Shown here: positions 51,139 to 60,290 of the stretch, piece by piece
Position numbering within the stretch: position 1 is the first letter of the stretch
Layout of the letters: every line of letters begins with the position of its first letter
Source of the DNA: Marisimplicoccus sp964437815
GTDB lineage: Bacteria; Bacteroidota; Bacteroidia; Flavobacteriales; Flavobacteriaceae
Assembly: GCA_964437815.1 (NCBI GenBank)
Contig: CAYTIE010000002.1
Span: 15,119-79,118, forward strand
Length of the DNA: 64,000 nt
Direction of reading: 5' to 3'
Position numbers and translations under genes: made by a program
The notes under the pieces: model-generated
Told to the model about the DNA's origin: nothing
What the model saw: only the letters and a program-made list of their open reading frames with translations
Databases searched by the model: none

Positions 51139-52470
51139 ATGAAAAAAATATATATTCTGTTTACTATACTTCCTATCGCTTCTGTTTATTCTCAATCAGA
51201 TCTAACAATTCTTTCTCTTCAAGATTGTGTTGATATGGCAATAGAGAAAAATATAAGTATAAAACAATCTGAGTTAAGTTTAACGGACTCTGAAATTAAT
51301 AAATCTAGTGCAATTGGTAACTTTTTACCTTCTCTTAACGCTCAAGCCCAACATCAATGGAATATTGGTTTAAGTACAAATTTTACTACAAATCTATTGG
51401 AGACAAACACTACACAGTTTTCTTCTATGGGAGCTGGAGTTGGTCTCGACGTATATAATGGGTTAAGTAATGTATATCAACTTCATAGAGCAAATCTTCA
51501 AATTTTGGCTAGTAAATATCAACTTGATAACATGAAAGATGATGTAAGTTTAATGGTTGCAAATGCATATTTACAGATTATGTTTAACAGTGAGATTTTA
51601 AAAGTTCAAGAATCTCAATTAGAATTAACAAAAGTTGAACTTTTAAGAACACAAGATTTAATTGATGCAGGAATTTTTTCTCCAAAACAAATTTTTGAAA
51701 TAGAAGCTAATCTAGCATCTCAAGAGCAAGCTGTTATTCAAGCAGAAAACAATTATAGAAATGCTAAACTTAATTTAGCCCAACTATTACTAATTGATGA
51801 TTTTGAAAGTTTTGATATTGCAAATGAAGATTTTGATGTTCCTTTTTCAGAAATTTTGGAGAATAGCCCTAAGGAGATATATAATAAATCATTAACCTTT
51901 AGAAATGATATTAAGCTTGGTGAAACAAATATTTCTATTGCAGAAAAGGATATTCAATTGTCAAAAGCACAGCTTCAGCCATCAATAAGCTCTTTCTATA
52001 GTTTTAATAGTAGAATAGCTTATGAGGATAACTCTTCAGGATTTAGTGATCAATTTAATAGGAATAAAGGTCAAACTTTTGGTCTACAGCTTAATGTGCC
52101 AATTTTTAATAGAATGCAGACAAGAAACAATATTAAAAGAAGTGAGATTAATCTTGAAAGAACAAAATACCAATTTGAGCAAGATAAACTTAATCTTGAA
52201 AATACTATAAATCAATCATATAATGATTTAAAAGGAGCGATTAAGTTTTATGAGGCATCATCAAAAACTTTAATTTCATTAAAAAATGCATTTGAAGATA
52301 CAACTGATAGATATCGGTTAGGAGTTCTTAGCTCATTTGATTTCATTCAAGCTAAACAAAGATATGAGTCTGCGGTTTCGGAAAATATTAGAGCAAAATT
52401 CGATTATATTTTTAAACTAAAAGTCTTAGAGTTTTACTTTGGAATACCTCTTACTATTCCAGCTGATTAA
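51139..52470 (+). CDS. tolC: TolC-family outer membrane efflux protein
   Basis: This 443-residue protein has a signal peptide (about 1-18, ending SVYSQ) and two repeated outer-membrane efflux domains built of long helices (LTILSLQDCVDMAIEKNISI near 22-41, then helices around 130-215 and 320-420). It forms the outer-membrane channel of the exporter. ATG at 51139 is preferred over GTG at 51136. tsaB follows 18 bp downstream, as commonly seen in Flavobacteriia. Confidence 0.93.
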   Translation: MKKIYILFTILPIASVYSQSDLTILSLQDCVDMAIEKNISIKQSELSLTDSEINKSSAIGNFLPSLNAQAQHQWNIGLSTNFTTNLLETNTTQFSSMGAGVGLDVYNGLSNVYQLHRANLQILASKYQLDNMKDDVSLMVANAYLQIMFNSEILKVQESQLELTKVELLRTQDLIDAGIFSPKQIFEIEANLASQEQAVIQAENNYRNAKLNLAQLLLIDDFESFDIANEDFDVPFSEILENSPKEIYNKSLTFRNDIKLGETNISIAEKDIQLSKAQLQPSISSFYSFNSRIAYEDNSSGFSDQFNRNKGQTFGLQLNVPIFNRMQTRNNIKRSEINLERTKYQFEQDKLNLENTINQSYNDLKGAIKFYEASSKTLISLKNAFEDTTDRYRLGVLSSFDFIQAKQRYESAVSENIRAKFDYIFKLKVLEFYFGIPLTIPAD

Positions 52471-52488
52471 AAATTATCCTATATCTAA

Positions 52489-53145
52489 ATGTCATATATC
52501 TTAAATCTTGAGACTTCATCTAAAAATTGTTCAGTCTCTTTATTAAAAGGAGATAAAATTGTAAATATTATTGAACAGGAAGATGATAGCTATAAGCATA
52601 GTGAACTATTAACTTCATTTATTGATCAAATTCTTTCAAAAGAAAAGATTAGCACAGACAATCTTTCTGCTGTTTCAGTATCAAAAGGACCAGGTTCGTT
52701 TACAGGTCTTAGGATTGGGTTTTCAGTAGCAAAGGGGCTATGCTTTCCTTATAATACTCCTATAATTGGAATTAATTCATTAAAAATTCTAGGGCTTTCA
52801 TATAAGACGGAGAATGACGAACATATACTTTCATTAATTCATGATAAGAATGATAGCTTCTATTCAATGCTATTAGACTCTAATTATAATGAATTAGAAA
52901 AACCATCTGTAGTAATAATTGATGAAAATTTCTTAACTAAGTATGAAAATATAAATTCTCTAGTTGTTGTGTGTAATACAAAATCAATTAAAGAAATTAT
53001 TGATTTCAAATCAATTAAAATTCATATAAGTAGTATATCAGCAAAACATATGGGAAACATTTCAAAAGAAAACTTTGATAATAAAAATTTTGAAGATTTA
53101 GCCTATTTTGAGCCTATGTATATCAAAAAACCTTATGTAGATTAA
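52489..53145 (+). CDS. tsaB: tRNA threonylcarbamoyladenosine biosynthesis protein TsaB
   Basis: This 218-residue ASKHA-fold protein has YILNLETSSKNCSVSLL at the start and the highly conserved SVSKGPGSFTGLRIGFSVAK (64-83). It is the scaffold partner of TsaD in making the t6A modification at position 37 of ANN-decoding tRNAs. Length is normal. Its stop codon is directly followed by that of the convergent OmpH gene without any spacer. Confidence 0.94.
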   Translation: MSYILNLETSSKNCSVSLLKGDKIVNIIEQEDDSYKHSELLTSFIDQILSKEKISTDNLSAVSVSKGPGSFTGLRIGFSVAKGLCFPYNTPIIGINSLKILGLSYKTENDEHILSLIHDKNDSFYSMLLDSNYNELEKPSVVIIDENFLTKYENINSLVVVCNTKSIKEIIDFKSIKIHISSISAKHMGNISKENFDNKNFEDLAYFEPMYIKKPYVD

Positions 53146-53655
53146 TTAGAATCCTAGTTCTTTCTTAACATCCTCTAATAGATCTTTACCATTTGCTAAA
53201 ATTACACCTCCATTTGGACTAGAATCAATAACATAGTTAAACCCTTGGTCTTTACCAACCTTTTCTATTGCCACTTTTGCTTTTTCAAGTAAAGGTGTCA
53301 TTAAATCCATTTGTTTCTTTTGTAATTCCTGTGCGGCAGATTCTCTAAATTCTTGAAGATTCTGTTGCATACTCTCAAGTTCTTTTTGTCTTGCTTGATT
53401 AGTAACATCAGTTTGATTTGCAGCATCAGAAGAATAGTTTTGTGCTTTCGTCTGAAATTCTTTAAAAGCATTTTCAATCTGTGTAGTATAGTCTTTTTCA
53501 AGCTTAGCTAATTCATTTTGAGCAGCAATAACTTCTGGCATTTCACTAATTAATTGTTGAACATTAATATGAGCAACCTCATTTGTCTGAGCAACAGCGG
53601 TTAATGGTGCCAAAGCCATTAAAAAAGCTATTATTGTTTTCTTAATTGAATTCAT
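53146..53655 (-). CDS. OmpH/Skp family periplasmic chaperone
   Basis: This 169-residue protein has a signal peptide (about 1-22, ending AVAQ), then VAHINVQQLISEMPEV and a long coiled coil (about 45-115) rich in Q, E and K, and ends with the conserved VIDSSPNGGVILANGKDLL. Skp holds unfolded outer-membrane proteins before BamA. ATG at 53655 or 53658 fits; the longer frame with MQCVILNKT is unlikely. It lies 57 bp after bamA on the same strand. Many flavobacteria have two ompH copies here, this one has a single copy. Confidence 0.92.
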   Translation of the reverse strand: MNSIKKTIIAFLMALAPLTAVAQTNEVAHINVQQLISEMPEVIAAQNELAKLEKDYTTQIENAFKEFQTKAQNYSSDAANQTDVTNQARQKELESMQQNLQEFRESAAQELQKKQMDLMTPLLEKAKVAIEKVGKDQGFNYVIDSSPNGGVILANGKDLLEDVKKELGF

Positions 53656-53711
53656 CATAGTCTTATTTAAAATTACGCACTGCAATATCGTAAATTTTAT
53701 CCAATTATTAA

Positions 53712-56273
53712 TTAAAATTGTTGACCTATTACAAAGTGGGTTTGCCAGCCTGATCTTTGATTAGAGTTTGAAAAATTTGATTGATCAAAACCATATCCAA
53801 AATCTATCCCAAGAAGTCCAAAGGCAGGCATAAAGACCCTTACTCCAATTCCTGCAGATCTTTTAGCGTTAAAGGGGTTGTAATCTTTAAAATCATCAAA
53901 CCCATTTCCAGCTTCAAGAAAACTTAAAGCAAATACCGAAGCAGAGGGCTTAAGACTAATTGGGTATCTTAGCTCAAGTGAGAACTTATTGTAGATAATT
54001 GATCCATCCCTACTAGAAAGAGATCCATTTTCATATCCTCTTAAAGCTATAGTCTCTCTTCCATCCAATGCATATTGTTGCATACCATCACCACCAAGAT
54101 AAAAACGTTCAAAAGGGATATTCCCCTTATTGTTATTATATGTTCCTAGGAAACCAAAATCAGTTTGTGTTTTTAGTACAAATTTTCCAAATACTCTAGT
54201 ATACCAACTTCCATTAAATTTTAATTTGTAAAATTCTAACCATCTATATTTTGCTTGATCAATTTTTGATTGAATTGGCTCACCTTTATAATTTGTATAT
54301 TCACTTCTTTGTTCAACATCAGAAAAATCATCTCCTGTTATAAGGGAATATGGAGGAGAAAGTCTTGCGCTAATTGTAAAACTCGAACCACCGGTAGGGA
54401 ATATAGGGTTAGTATAAGTATTATTTCTAAGCAAGGATATATTATATGATAAATTATGTGACTCTCCATCTCCAAATGTAAATAGACCAGTATAATAGTT
54501 GTTTAACTTATAATATTGGTATGATATAGCTTGAGATAATTGGAAATAATCATCAGGAATACTAAGCCTTCTAGCCATTCCAATAGTTAGTCCTCTTATT
54601 TCAAAAAACTGACTTTTATCGGCTTTTCTTGTAAAATAATCATACCTAAACTGTTGAGTTGATGAAATAGAAAAAGAAAATTGAACTGGTTGTCTTCCAC
54701 CTAGCCATGGCTCTACAAAATTAAAACTATAAGTATTATAGAAAGTACTTGACTGAAGTCTTAATGCAAATGTTTGTCCATCACCTTGTGGAAGTATCCC
54801 CCCTCTTTCTCTCCAGTTTTTTGCTAAATTTTTTGCGGAGAAGTTGCTAAAAGATAGTCCAAGTGTTCCAATAAAACCACCTCCACCATAACCACCTTGC
54901 AACTCAATTTGACTAGCACCCGCTTCAATTAATCCTAATTCAATATCAACTGTACCTAGATTAGGATTGACATTTTTAAAATCTGGACTTATTTGTTCAG
55001 CATCAAAAAATCCAAGTTGTCCAACCTCTCTAATAGTCCTAACAACCTTATCTTTACTATATAGTTCTCCAGGTTTAATCCTAAGCTCTCTATATATGAC
55101 ATGATCATTAGTTTTTGTATTCCCAACGACAGAAATTTTATTGAAACTAGCTAGCTTACCTTCATTAATTCTTATTTCAAAATCAATTGTGTCATTTTCA
55201 GCACTAACTTCAACTGCGTTAACGGATGAGAATAGATAGCCATTGTTTTGATATAGATTTGATAAATCATTAGCATCTGGTTTTTCATCTTGAATCCTTT
55301 CTTTTAACAAAACCCCATTGTACGAATCTCCTTGTTCAATCCCAAGAATTTGGTCTAATTGATAATCCGAGAATGAACTATTTCCAACATAATCAATTTT
55401 TCCAAAATAGTATTGATTCCCCTCATCTATATCTAGAACTATATCTATTGTTTCTGCATCATTTTTTATTATTGTATCATAGATTATTCTAGCATCTCTG
55501 TATCCTTTTTCTTTATAATATGAGATAAGATTTTCTTTGTCAGACTCAAAGTCATCAGGAATTAACTTTGATTTTTTCCAAAACCTTCCTGGAAATTTTT
55601 TTTTGGTCTTTTTAAGTTTTGACTTCAATCTTGAATCTTTAAATACCTCATTTCCATTAAATGATATATTATTAATTTTTATTCTCTCACCTTTACTAAC
55701 ATCAACTATAAGGTTTAATTTATTGGATCCTATAGAGTCAGGTCTTGTAATAAGATTGACTTTCGTGTTTAGGAAACCATCTTTTCTAAATTTATTCTCA
55801 ATATAATTTTTTGTATTTGTTAAAAAGCTTTCAGATAATCTTTTCCCTTCGCTTAATTCGGTTTCATCAATAATAGATTCTGACTGACCTTTTTTTATTC
55901 CGTTTATCTTATAATCATTAAGAGTGGGAAGTTCATCAACACTTATTTCCAATTTAGCTGATTTACCTGATATGTCAGATATATAGATATTAACATCGCT
56001 AAATAATTCAAGATTCCATAATTTTTTAAGAATATTACTTATCTCTTCACCAGGAACTTGAATATTTTGACCTTTTCTAAGACCACTATAGGCAACAATA
56101 GTTTTATCACTAAAATTTTTTAATCCCGAAACAACTATAGTATCTAATACATAATAATCACCTTTATTGTAATTATTTTGAGAAAAAGAAATAGTTGAAT
56201 TCAAAATAAATATAAATGCAATATATATTTTGAAATATTTCAGTAGGTTATATTTGTTCACTTGTTTTTCCAA
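53712..56273 (-). CDS. bamA: Outer membrane protein assembly factor BamA
   Basis: This 853-residue protein has a signal peptide (about 15-32, ending SFSQ), five POTRA domains (about 40-430) and a C-terminal 16-strand barrel. The barrel carries GGYGGGGFIGTLGLSFSNF near 460, the VRGF-like loop region REIALRGYENGSL (here ETIALRGYENGSL) and a terminal phenylalanine. It inserts beta-barrel proteins into the outer membrane. The start is unusual: TTG at 56273, or GTG at 56261, because no ATG is available. Both overlap uppS, by 26 or 14 bp. Confidence 0.94.
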   Translation of the reverse strand: MEKQVNKYNLLKYFKIYIAFIFILNSTISFSQNNYNKGDYYVLDTIVVSGLKNFSDKTIVAYSGLRKGQNIQVPGEEISNILKKLWNLELFSDVNIYISDISGKSAKLEISVDELPTLNDYKINGIKKGQSESIIDETELSEGKRLSESFLTNTKNYIENKFRKDGFLNTKVNLITRPDSIGSNKLNLIVDVSKGERIKINNISFNGNEVFKDSRLKSKLKKTKKKFPGRFWKKSKLIPDDFESDKENLISYYKEKGYRDARIIYDTIIKNDAETIDIVLDIDEGNQYYFGKIDYVGNSSFSDYQLDQILGIEQGDSYNGVLLKERIQDEKPDANDLSNLYQNNGYLFSSVNAVEVSAENDTIDFEIRINEGKLASFNKISVVGNTKTNDHVIYRELRIKPGELYSKDKVVRTIREVGQLGFFDAEQISPDFKNVNPNLGTVDIELGLIEAGASQIELQGGYGGGGFIGTLGLSFSNFSAKNLAKNWRERGGILPQGDGQTFALRLQSSTFYNTYSFNFVEPWLGGRQPVQFSFSISSTQQFRYDYFTRKADKSQFFEIRGLTIGMARRLSIPDDYFQLSQAISYQYYKLNNYYTGLFTFGDGESHNLSYNISLLRNNTYTNPIFPTGGSSFTISARLSPPYSLITGDDFSDVEQRSEYTNYKGEPIQSKIDQAKYRWLEFYKLKFNGSWYTRVFGKFVLKTQTDFGFLGTYNNNKGNIPFERFYLGGDGMQQYALDGRETIALRGYENGSLSSRDGSIIYNKFSLELRYPISLKPSASVFALSFLEAGNGFDDFKDYNPFNAKRSAGIGVRVFMPAFGLLGIDFGYGFDQSNFSNSNQRSGWQTHFVIGQQF

Positions 56274-56955
56274 ATCTTCTTTCCCGACTTTTATAATTTT
56301 CTAATGCTAAATTAAAATCTTCTTTAGAAAAATCAGGCCAATATACATCAGTAAAATATAATTCAGCATAAGCAATTTGCCATAACAGAAAATTACTAAT
56401 TCTTTGTTCACCACTTGTTCTTATTAATAGATCAACATCTGGTAAATTTTTCGTGTAAAGATGACTATTTATTATTGAATCATCAAAATTATTTAAATCA
56501 ATTATGTTATTTTTAACTTTGTCAGAAATCATTTTAACAGCATTAAAAATTTCTTGTTTTCCACCATAACTTAATGCTAAAGTAAGACTCATTTTATTAT
56601 TATGTTTTGTTTTATTAATAATAAAATCTAATTCAGAAATAACTTCTTTAGGCAGACTATTAATCTCACCTATAGCATTAAGTTTTATATCCTTATCAAA
56701 TATTTCATCAAATTCATCTCTTAACGTACTAACTAATAAAGACATTAATGTATTGACCTCTTTAGAAGGTCTATCCCAGTTTTCAATTGAAAACACATAC
56801 AATGTTAAGTATTCAATTCCTGACTTGTAGGCTTCTTGAACAATAGATTTTACTGAATTAACTCCATTTTGATGACCATATTCTCTAGGGAGCCCCTTAT
56901 CCTTTGCCCATCTTCCATTACCGTCCATTATAATAGCTACATGTTTTGGAATCAT
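56248..56955 (-). CDS. uppS: Isoprenyl transferase (undecaprenyl diphosphate synthase)
   Basis: This 235-residue cis-prenyltransferase makes the C55 lipid carrier for peptidoglycan and O-antigen. The active site is HVAIIMDGNGRWAKDKGLPR (5-24) with the catalytic aspartate, and further motifs are HQNGV, TLYVFSIENWDRP and LLIRTSGEQRISNFLLWQ. Length is normal. It starts 1 bp after nadK and overlaps the beginning of bamA. Confidence 0.95.
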   Translation of the reverse strand: MIPKHVAIIMDGNGRWAKDKGLPREYGHQNGVNSVKSIVQEAYKSGIEYLTLYVFSIENWDRPSKEVNTLMSLLVSTLRDEFDEIFDKDIKLNAIGEINSLPKEVISELDFIINKTKHNNKMSLTLALSYGGKQEIFNAVKMISDKVKNNIIDLNNFDDSIINSHLYTKNLPDVDLLIRTSGEQRISNFLLWQIAYAELYFTDVYWPDFSKEDFNLALENYKSRERRFGKTSEQI

Positions 56956-56956
56956 A

Positions 56957-57844
56957 TTATTTGTTTATAGTTTCAGCGTTTCTCATATCTTGCCCCCAAA
57001 ATAATCTATCTCTTAATTTTTTGAAAAAATTGTCTTCTGCAAATTCTATTGTATTTATAGTAAAGTCTGATTTTTTTATTAATAAGTTACTTTTTTTATC
57101 TATACTATATATTCTTGAATCTAATGATAACGAATAATCCTTTTCTTTAACTATAATTTTTATAGATGACGTGTCTTTAATTAAAAATGGTCGCATATTA
57201 ATATTATGCGGGGAAATAGGATTTAAAATTATTATTCCAGATTCAGGCGCTACTATAGGCCCCCCATTACTAAGAGAGTAACCTGTCGATCCTGTTGGAG
57301 TTGAAATAATTAAACCATCAGACCAATAATCTGTATGATACATATTATCAATCTCACAATAAATATTCAGTAAAGATGTAGTATCCTTTCTATTAATTGT
57401 TATTTCATTTAACGCATAAGGACTATCACCAAAATCAATATTGTTTTTTTCTGAACTAACTGAAACACTAGATCTTTTTACAATTCGGAATTTATTATTT
57501 TTTAACAGTTCTAATCCATGCTTTAATGATTCTTTTTGAAGACCAGTAAGAAAGCCTAACCTTCCGGTATTAATTCCTAATATTGGAACACCACTATCTT
57601 TTATAAATGTAATAGACCTTAATATTGTTCCATCTCCACCAATAGAAAATAAGAAGTCATAGCTAGTATCAATTTTTTTAGATGTGTCATAAAATGCAAC
57701 CTTATATAGTATGTCTTTTGAAAAATATTTTTTATAATCTCCGTCAATTGAGATATCATTATCTGCTCCTAATAAATTAATTATCTCTATACAACAATCA
57801 ATAGATAACTGATTTTTTCTAGAAATAAAAAGAGCAATTTTCAT
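56957..57844 (-). CDS. nadK: NAD kinase
   Basis: This 295-residue enzyme phosphorylates NAD to NADP. The diagnostic motifs are SIGGDGTILRS (about 67-77), GINTGRLGFLTG and the NAD-binding STPTGSTGYSLSNGGPI. It is the first gene of the minus-strand block nadK-uppS-bamA-ompH. A TATTTTTG box ends only 4 nt before its ATG. In other flavobacteria a DUF6089 gene and a CBS-domain gene often lie around here; neither is present. Confidence 0.95.
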   Translation of the reverse strand: MKIALFISRKNQLSIDCCIEIINLLGADNDISIDGDYKKYFSKDILYKVAFYDTSKKIDTSYDFLFSIGGDGTILRSITFIKDSGVPILGINTGRLGFLTGLQKESLKHGLELLKNNKFRIVKRSSVSVSSEKNNIDFGDSPYALNEITINRKDTTSLLNIYCEIDNMYHTDYWSDGLIISTPTGSTGYSLSNGGPIVAPESGIIILNPISPHNINMRPFLIKDTSSIKIIVKEKDYSLSLDSRIYSIDKKSNLLIKKSDFTINTIEFAEDNFFKKLRDRLFWGQDMRNAETINK

Positions 57845-57848
57845 ATAT

Positions 57849-57856
57849 CAAAAATA
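57849..57856 (-). promoter_or_regulatory. -7 element directly upstream of nadK (leaderless candidate)
   Basis: The minus strand reads TATTTTTG, matching TAnnTTTG, only 4 nt before the ATG at 57844. Transcription would begin at about the start codon. No TTG at -33. Confidence 0.33.
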
Positions 57857-57912
57857 CAAACTTTATGACTTTATAAAGCATTATATTTACAATTAACTTT
57901 AAATATGATGTA

Positions 57913-58644
57913 ATGGCTAAACTAAGCGTTAATATTAATAAAATAGCGACTTTGAGAAATGCAAGAGGGGAAAATATTCCTGATTTGATAAATTCTGCTA
58001 TTGATATAATTAATTTTGGTGCCGATGGGATAACAGTTCATCCTAGACCAGATGAAAGACATATTAAATATATTGATGTAATTGAACTAAGTAAGGTCCT
58101 TAAAAAGGAATTTAATATTGAAGGTAATCCAAATGATAAGTTTATGAAGCTTGTTAAAGATGTTAAGCCAACTCAAGTAACATTAGTTCCGGATTCTATT
58201 AAAGTTATAACTTCAAATTCTGGATGGGATACAAAAGAGAATTTTTCATTTTTAAAAGACATAATAGAGGAATTAAAATCTTATTCAATTAGAGTTTCTG
58301 TTTTTGTTGATCCTTACCCTGAGATGATTGAGTATGCTAAAAAACTATCAGCTGATCGAATAGAGTTATTTACTGGCCAATATGCAAAGTTATTTATTGA
58401 GGACAAGGAAAGTGCAATAAAACCATATCTTGAATGTTCTAATCTAGCTAAAGAAATAAATATAGGAGTTAATGCTGGCCATGATTTAAATCAAGAAAAT
58501 TTAAAATATTTTAATGATTCTTTAAATAATCTTTTAGAGGTATCAATTGGACATGCTTTAATATGTGAATCAATTTATGAAGGTCTTGAAAAAACAATTA
58601 AATCATATTTAGATATTTTAAATCATGAAAATTCTTCATTCTAA
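57913..58644 (+). CDS. pdxJ: Pyridoxine 5'-phosphate synthase
   Basis: This 243-residue TIM-barrel enzyme makes pyridoxine phosphate from 1-deoxyxylulose 5-phosphate and 3-amino-2-oxopropyl phosphate. Motifs are LSVNINKIATLRNARG at the start, GADGITVHPRPDERHI (about 35-50), the ELFTGQYA segment and NAGHDLNQENL near the end. It is the first gene of a three-gene plus-strand operon and overlaps the next gene by 20 bp. Confidence 0.96.
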   Translation: MAKLSVNINKIATLRNARGENIPDLINSAIDIINFGADGITVHPRPDERHIKYIDVIELSKVLKKEFNIEGNPNDKFMKLVKDVKPTQVTLVPDSIKVITSNSGWDTKENFSFLKDIIEELKSYSIRVSVFVDPYPEMIEYAKKLSADRIELFTGQYAKLFIEDKESAIKPYLECSNLAKEINIGVNAGHDLNQENLKYFNDSLNNLLEVSIGHALICESIYEGLEKTIKSYLDILNHENSSF

Positions 58645-59401
58645 AATTATTGGAGATAGTAATAACCACCTGATAATACTTCATGGATTTCTAGGTATGG
58701 GGGATAATTGGAAAACGCATGCAAAAAAAATTGCTTTAGAAGGCTTTAGTGTTCATTTATTAGATTTAAGGAATCATGGTAGAAGTTTCTGGGATAATGA
58801 TTTTACCTTTAATTCTATGGCAGAGGATATATATAATTATGTTAAGTTTAAAAATATTAGCAAAGTAGATTTAATTGGACATTCAATGGGAGGTAATTTA
58901 GCTTTTTTTATCTCAAATAAAGTGCCAGATATATTAAAAAAAATTGTTATAGTTGATATTGCTCCAAAAAAATATGATGAACTTCATAAAGATATTTTTT
59001 TAGGTCTAAAATCAATTGATTTTAATTTAATTGGATCAAGAAAAGAGGTTGATGAGAAATTATCACTTTATATTGTTGATGATAGAGTAAGACAATTTCT
59101 GCTAAAAAGTGTTTATTGGGAGAGTGAAAACAAACTTGGTTTCAGGTTTAATATAGAGGTATTATATGATTTTAGTAAAAATAGTATTTCAAATGAATTT
59201 AAAACCTCAATAAACTTTAATGGACCTTCTCTCTTTTTACATGGAGAATTATCAAACTATGTAAATGAAAAAGACTATGAACTAATTAATTACCATTATA
59301 ATAATGCCTCGATAATTAAAGTGCCAAATTCCGGCCACTGGTTACATGTAGATAATCCAGAATTTTTCTTAGAAAAGACTATAAATTTTTTAAATTCATA
59401 A
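58625..59401 (+). CDS. Alpha/beta-fold hydrolase (YbfF-like esterase)
   Basis: This 258-residue protein is an alpha/beta hydrolase with an oxyanion-hole HGFLGMGDNW stretch (20-29), LRNHGRS (48-54), the nucleophile elbow GHSMGG with S87, and the catalytic histidine in SGHWLHVDNP near the end. These match YbfF-type carboxylesterases that hydrolyse short acyl esters or thioesters. The natural substrate is not evident. It overlaps pdxJ by 20 bp and the GNAT gene begins 1 bp after it. Confidence 0.9.
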   Translation: MKILHSKIIGDSNNHLIILHGFLGMGDNWKTHAKKIALEGFSVHLLDLRNHGRSFWDNDFTFNSMAEDIYNYVKFKNISKVDLIGHSMGGNLAFFISNKVPDILKKIVIVDIAPKKYDELHKDIFLGLKSIDFNLIGSRKEVDEKLSLYIVDDRVRQFLLKSVYWESENKLGFRFNIEVLYDFSKNSISNEFKTSINFNGPSLFLHGELSNYVNEKDYELINYHYNNASIIKVPNSGHWLHVDNPEFFLEKTINFLNS

Positions 59402-59402
59402 A

Positions 59403-59888
59403 ATGATAAATCATAAAATTAGAATGGCTATAAAAGAAGATGTATCTGCTATATTAATGCTTTTGGTTGAATTAGCTGTTTTTGAGAAAGAGCCAGATGC
59501 TGTAAAAGTTACTGAAGAAGAATTAATTAAAGATGGCTTTGGAGATAGACCTCGATATGAATGCTTTTTAGCAGAAGTAGAAAATGAGATAGTTGGTCTA
59601 GCATTTTTTACTGAAAGATATTCTACTTGGGTTGGTGATACATTGCATTTAGAAGATTTAATAGTTACTCAAAAATATAGGGGAAAAGGTATAGGATTAT
59701 CTTTGTATAAATCATTTTTAAATGAAGCAAAAAAAAGAGGGGTAAATAGAGTAGAGTGGTCTGTTCTTGACTGGAATAAATCTGCAATTGATTTTTATAA
59801 ACAAAGTGGTGCTCAAATTGAGAGCTTGAATGCTTGGAAAATAGTTAGAATGGATAAAGAATCAATAAATAAATTTCTAGATACTTAA
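59403..59888 (+). CDS. GNAT N-acetyltransferase (diamine acetyltransferase-like)
   Basis: This 161-residue protein has the GNAT fold with the acetyl-CoA motif A LIVTQKYRGKGIGLSLYKSF (about 91-110, R-x-x-G-x-G) and the C-terminal RVEWSVLDWNKSAIDFYKQS (about 118-137). The W-x-x-L-x-W-N and FYKQSGA features resemble spermidine/spermine and thialysine acetyltransferases. The actual substrate is unproven. Its last 12 bp overlap the convergent arsC gene. Confidence 0.88.
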   Translation: MINHKIRMAIKEDVSAILMLLVELAVFEKEPDAVKVTEEELIKDGFGDRPRYECFLAEVENEIVGLAFFTERYSTWVGDTLHLEDLIVTQKYRGKGIGLSLYKSFLNEAKKRGVNRVEWSVLDWNKSAIDFYKQSGAQIESLNAWKIVRMDKESINKFLDT

Positions 59889-60290
59889 ATATTTATTTAC
59901 AAAGTGAAAAATAAAGTCTTTAATTTCATTCCTTGTTAAAATAAAATGTTCTCCGTACTTACCATCAAGGACTTTGGAAGGATCTTTAAAATTTTTATGA
60001 ATTTTTATTGAATTACTTGGAAAGATCGGACAAGTCTCATTAGCATTATCACAAACTGTTATTATAAAATCAAAATCTATGTCTATGTATTCATCTATTT
60101 TATTAGAGGAATGATTAGAAATGTCAATTCCAATTTCTTGCATACATTTTACAGCATTTATGTTAAGTCCATGTTTTTCTATTCCTGCACTATATATTTT
60201 TACTGAATCATCAGTATAATAATTAAGAAATCCATGCGCAATTTGACTTCTACAAGAATTTCCAGTGCATAAAACAAGAACTTTTTTCAT
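59877..60290 (-). CDS. arsC: Arsenate reductase, thioredoxin-coupled type (LMW-PTP fold)
   Basis: This 137-residue protein has the P-loop CTGNSCRS (C8-S15) and the downstream VCDNANETCP motif holding the other redox cysteines. This pattern separates ArsC-type arsenate reductases from tyrosine phosphatases. It reduces arsenate to arsenite using thioredoxin. There is no arsB/acr3 pump or arsR beside it; it is last in the minus-strand run after mgtE (a 0-bp gap), so it may be a general detoxification gene. A phosphatase role cannot be excluded. Confidence 0.87.
   Translation of the reverse strand: MKKVLVLCTGNSCRSQIAHGFLNYYTDDSVKIYSAGIEKHGLNINAVKCMQEIGIDISNHSSNKIDEYIDIDFDFIITVCDNANETCPIFPSNSIKIHKNFKDPSKVLDGKYGEHFILTRNEIKDFIFHFVNKYLSI

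Noticed and set aside
57845..57912. Perfect two-box promoter for nadK or pdxJ
   Set aside because: Only -7-like boxes occur (TATTTTTG on minus, TATATTTA on plus); there is no TTG at the proper distance on either strand.
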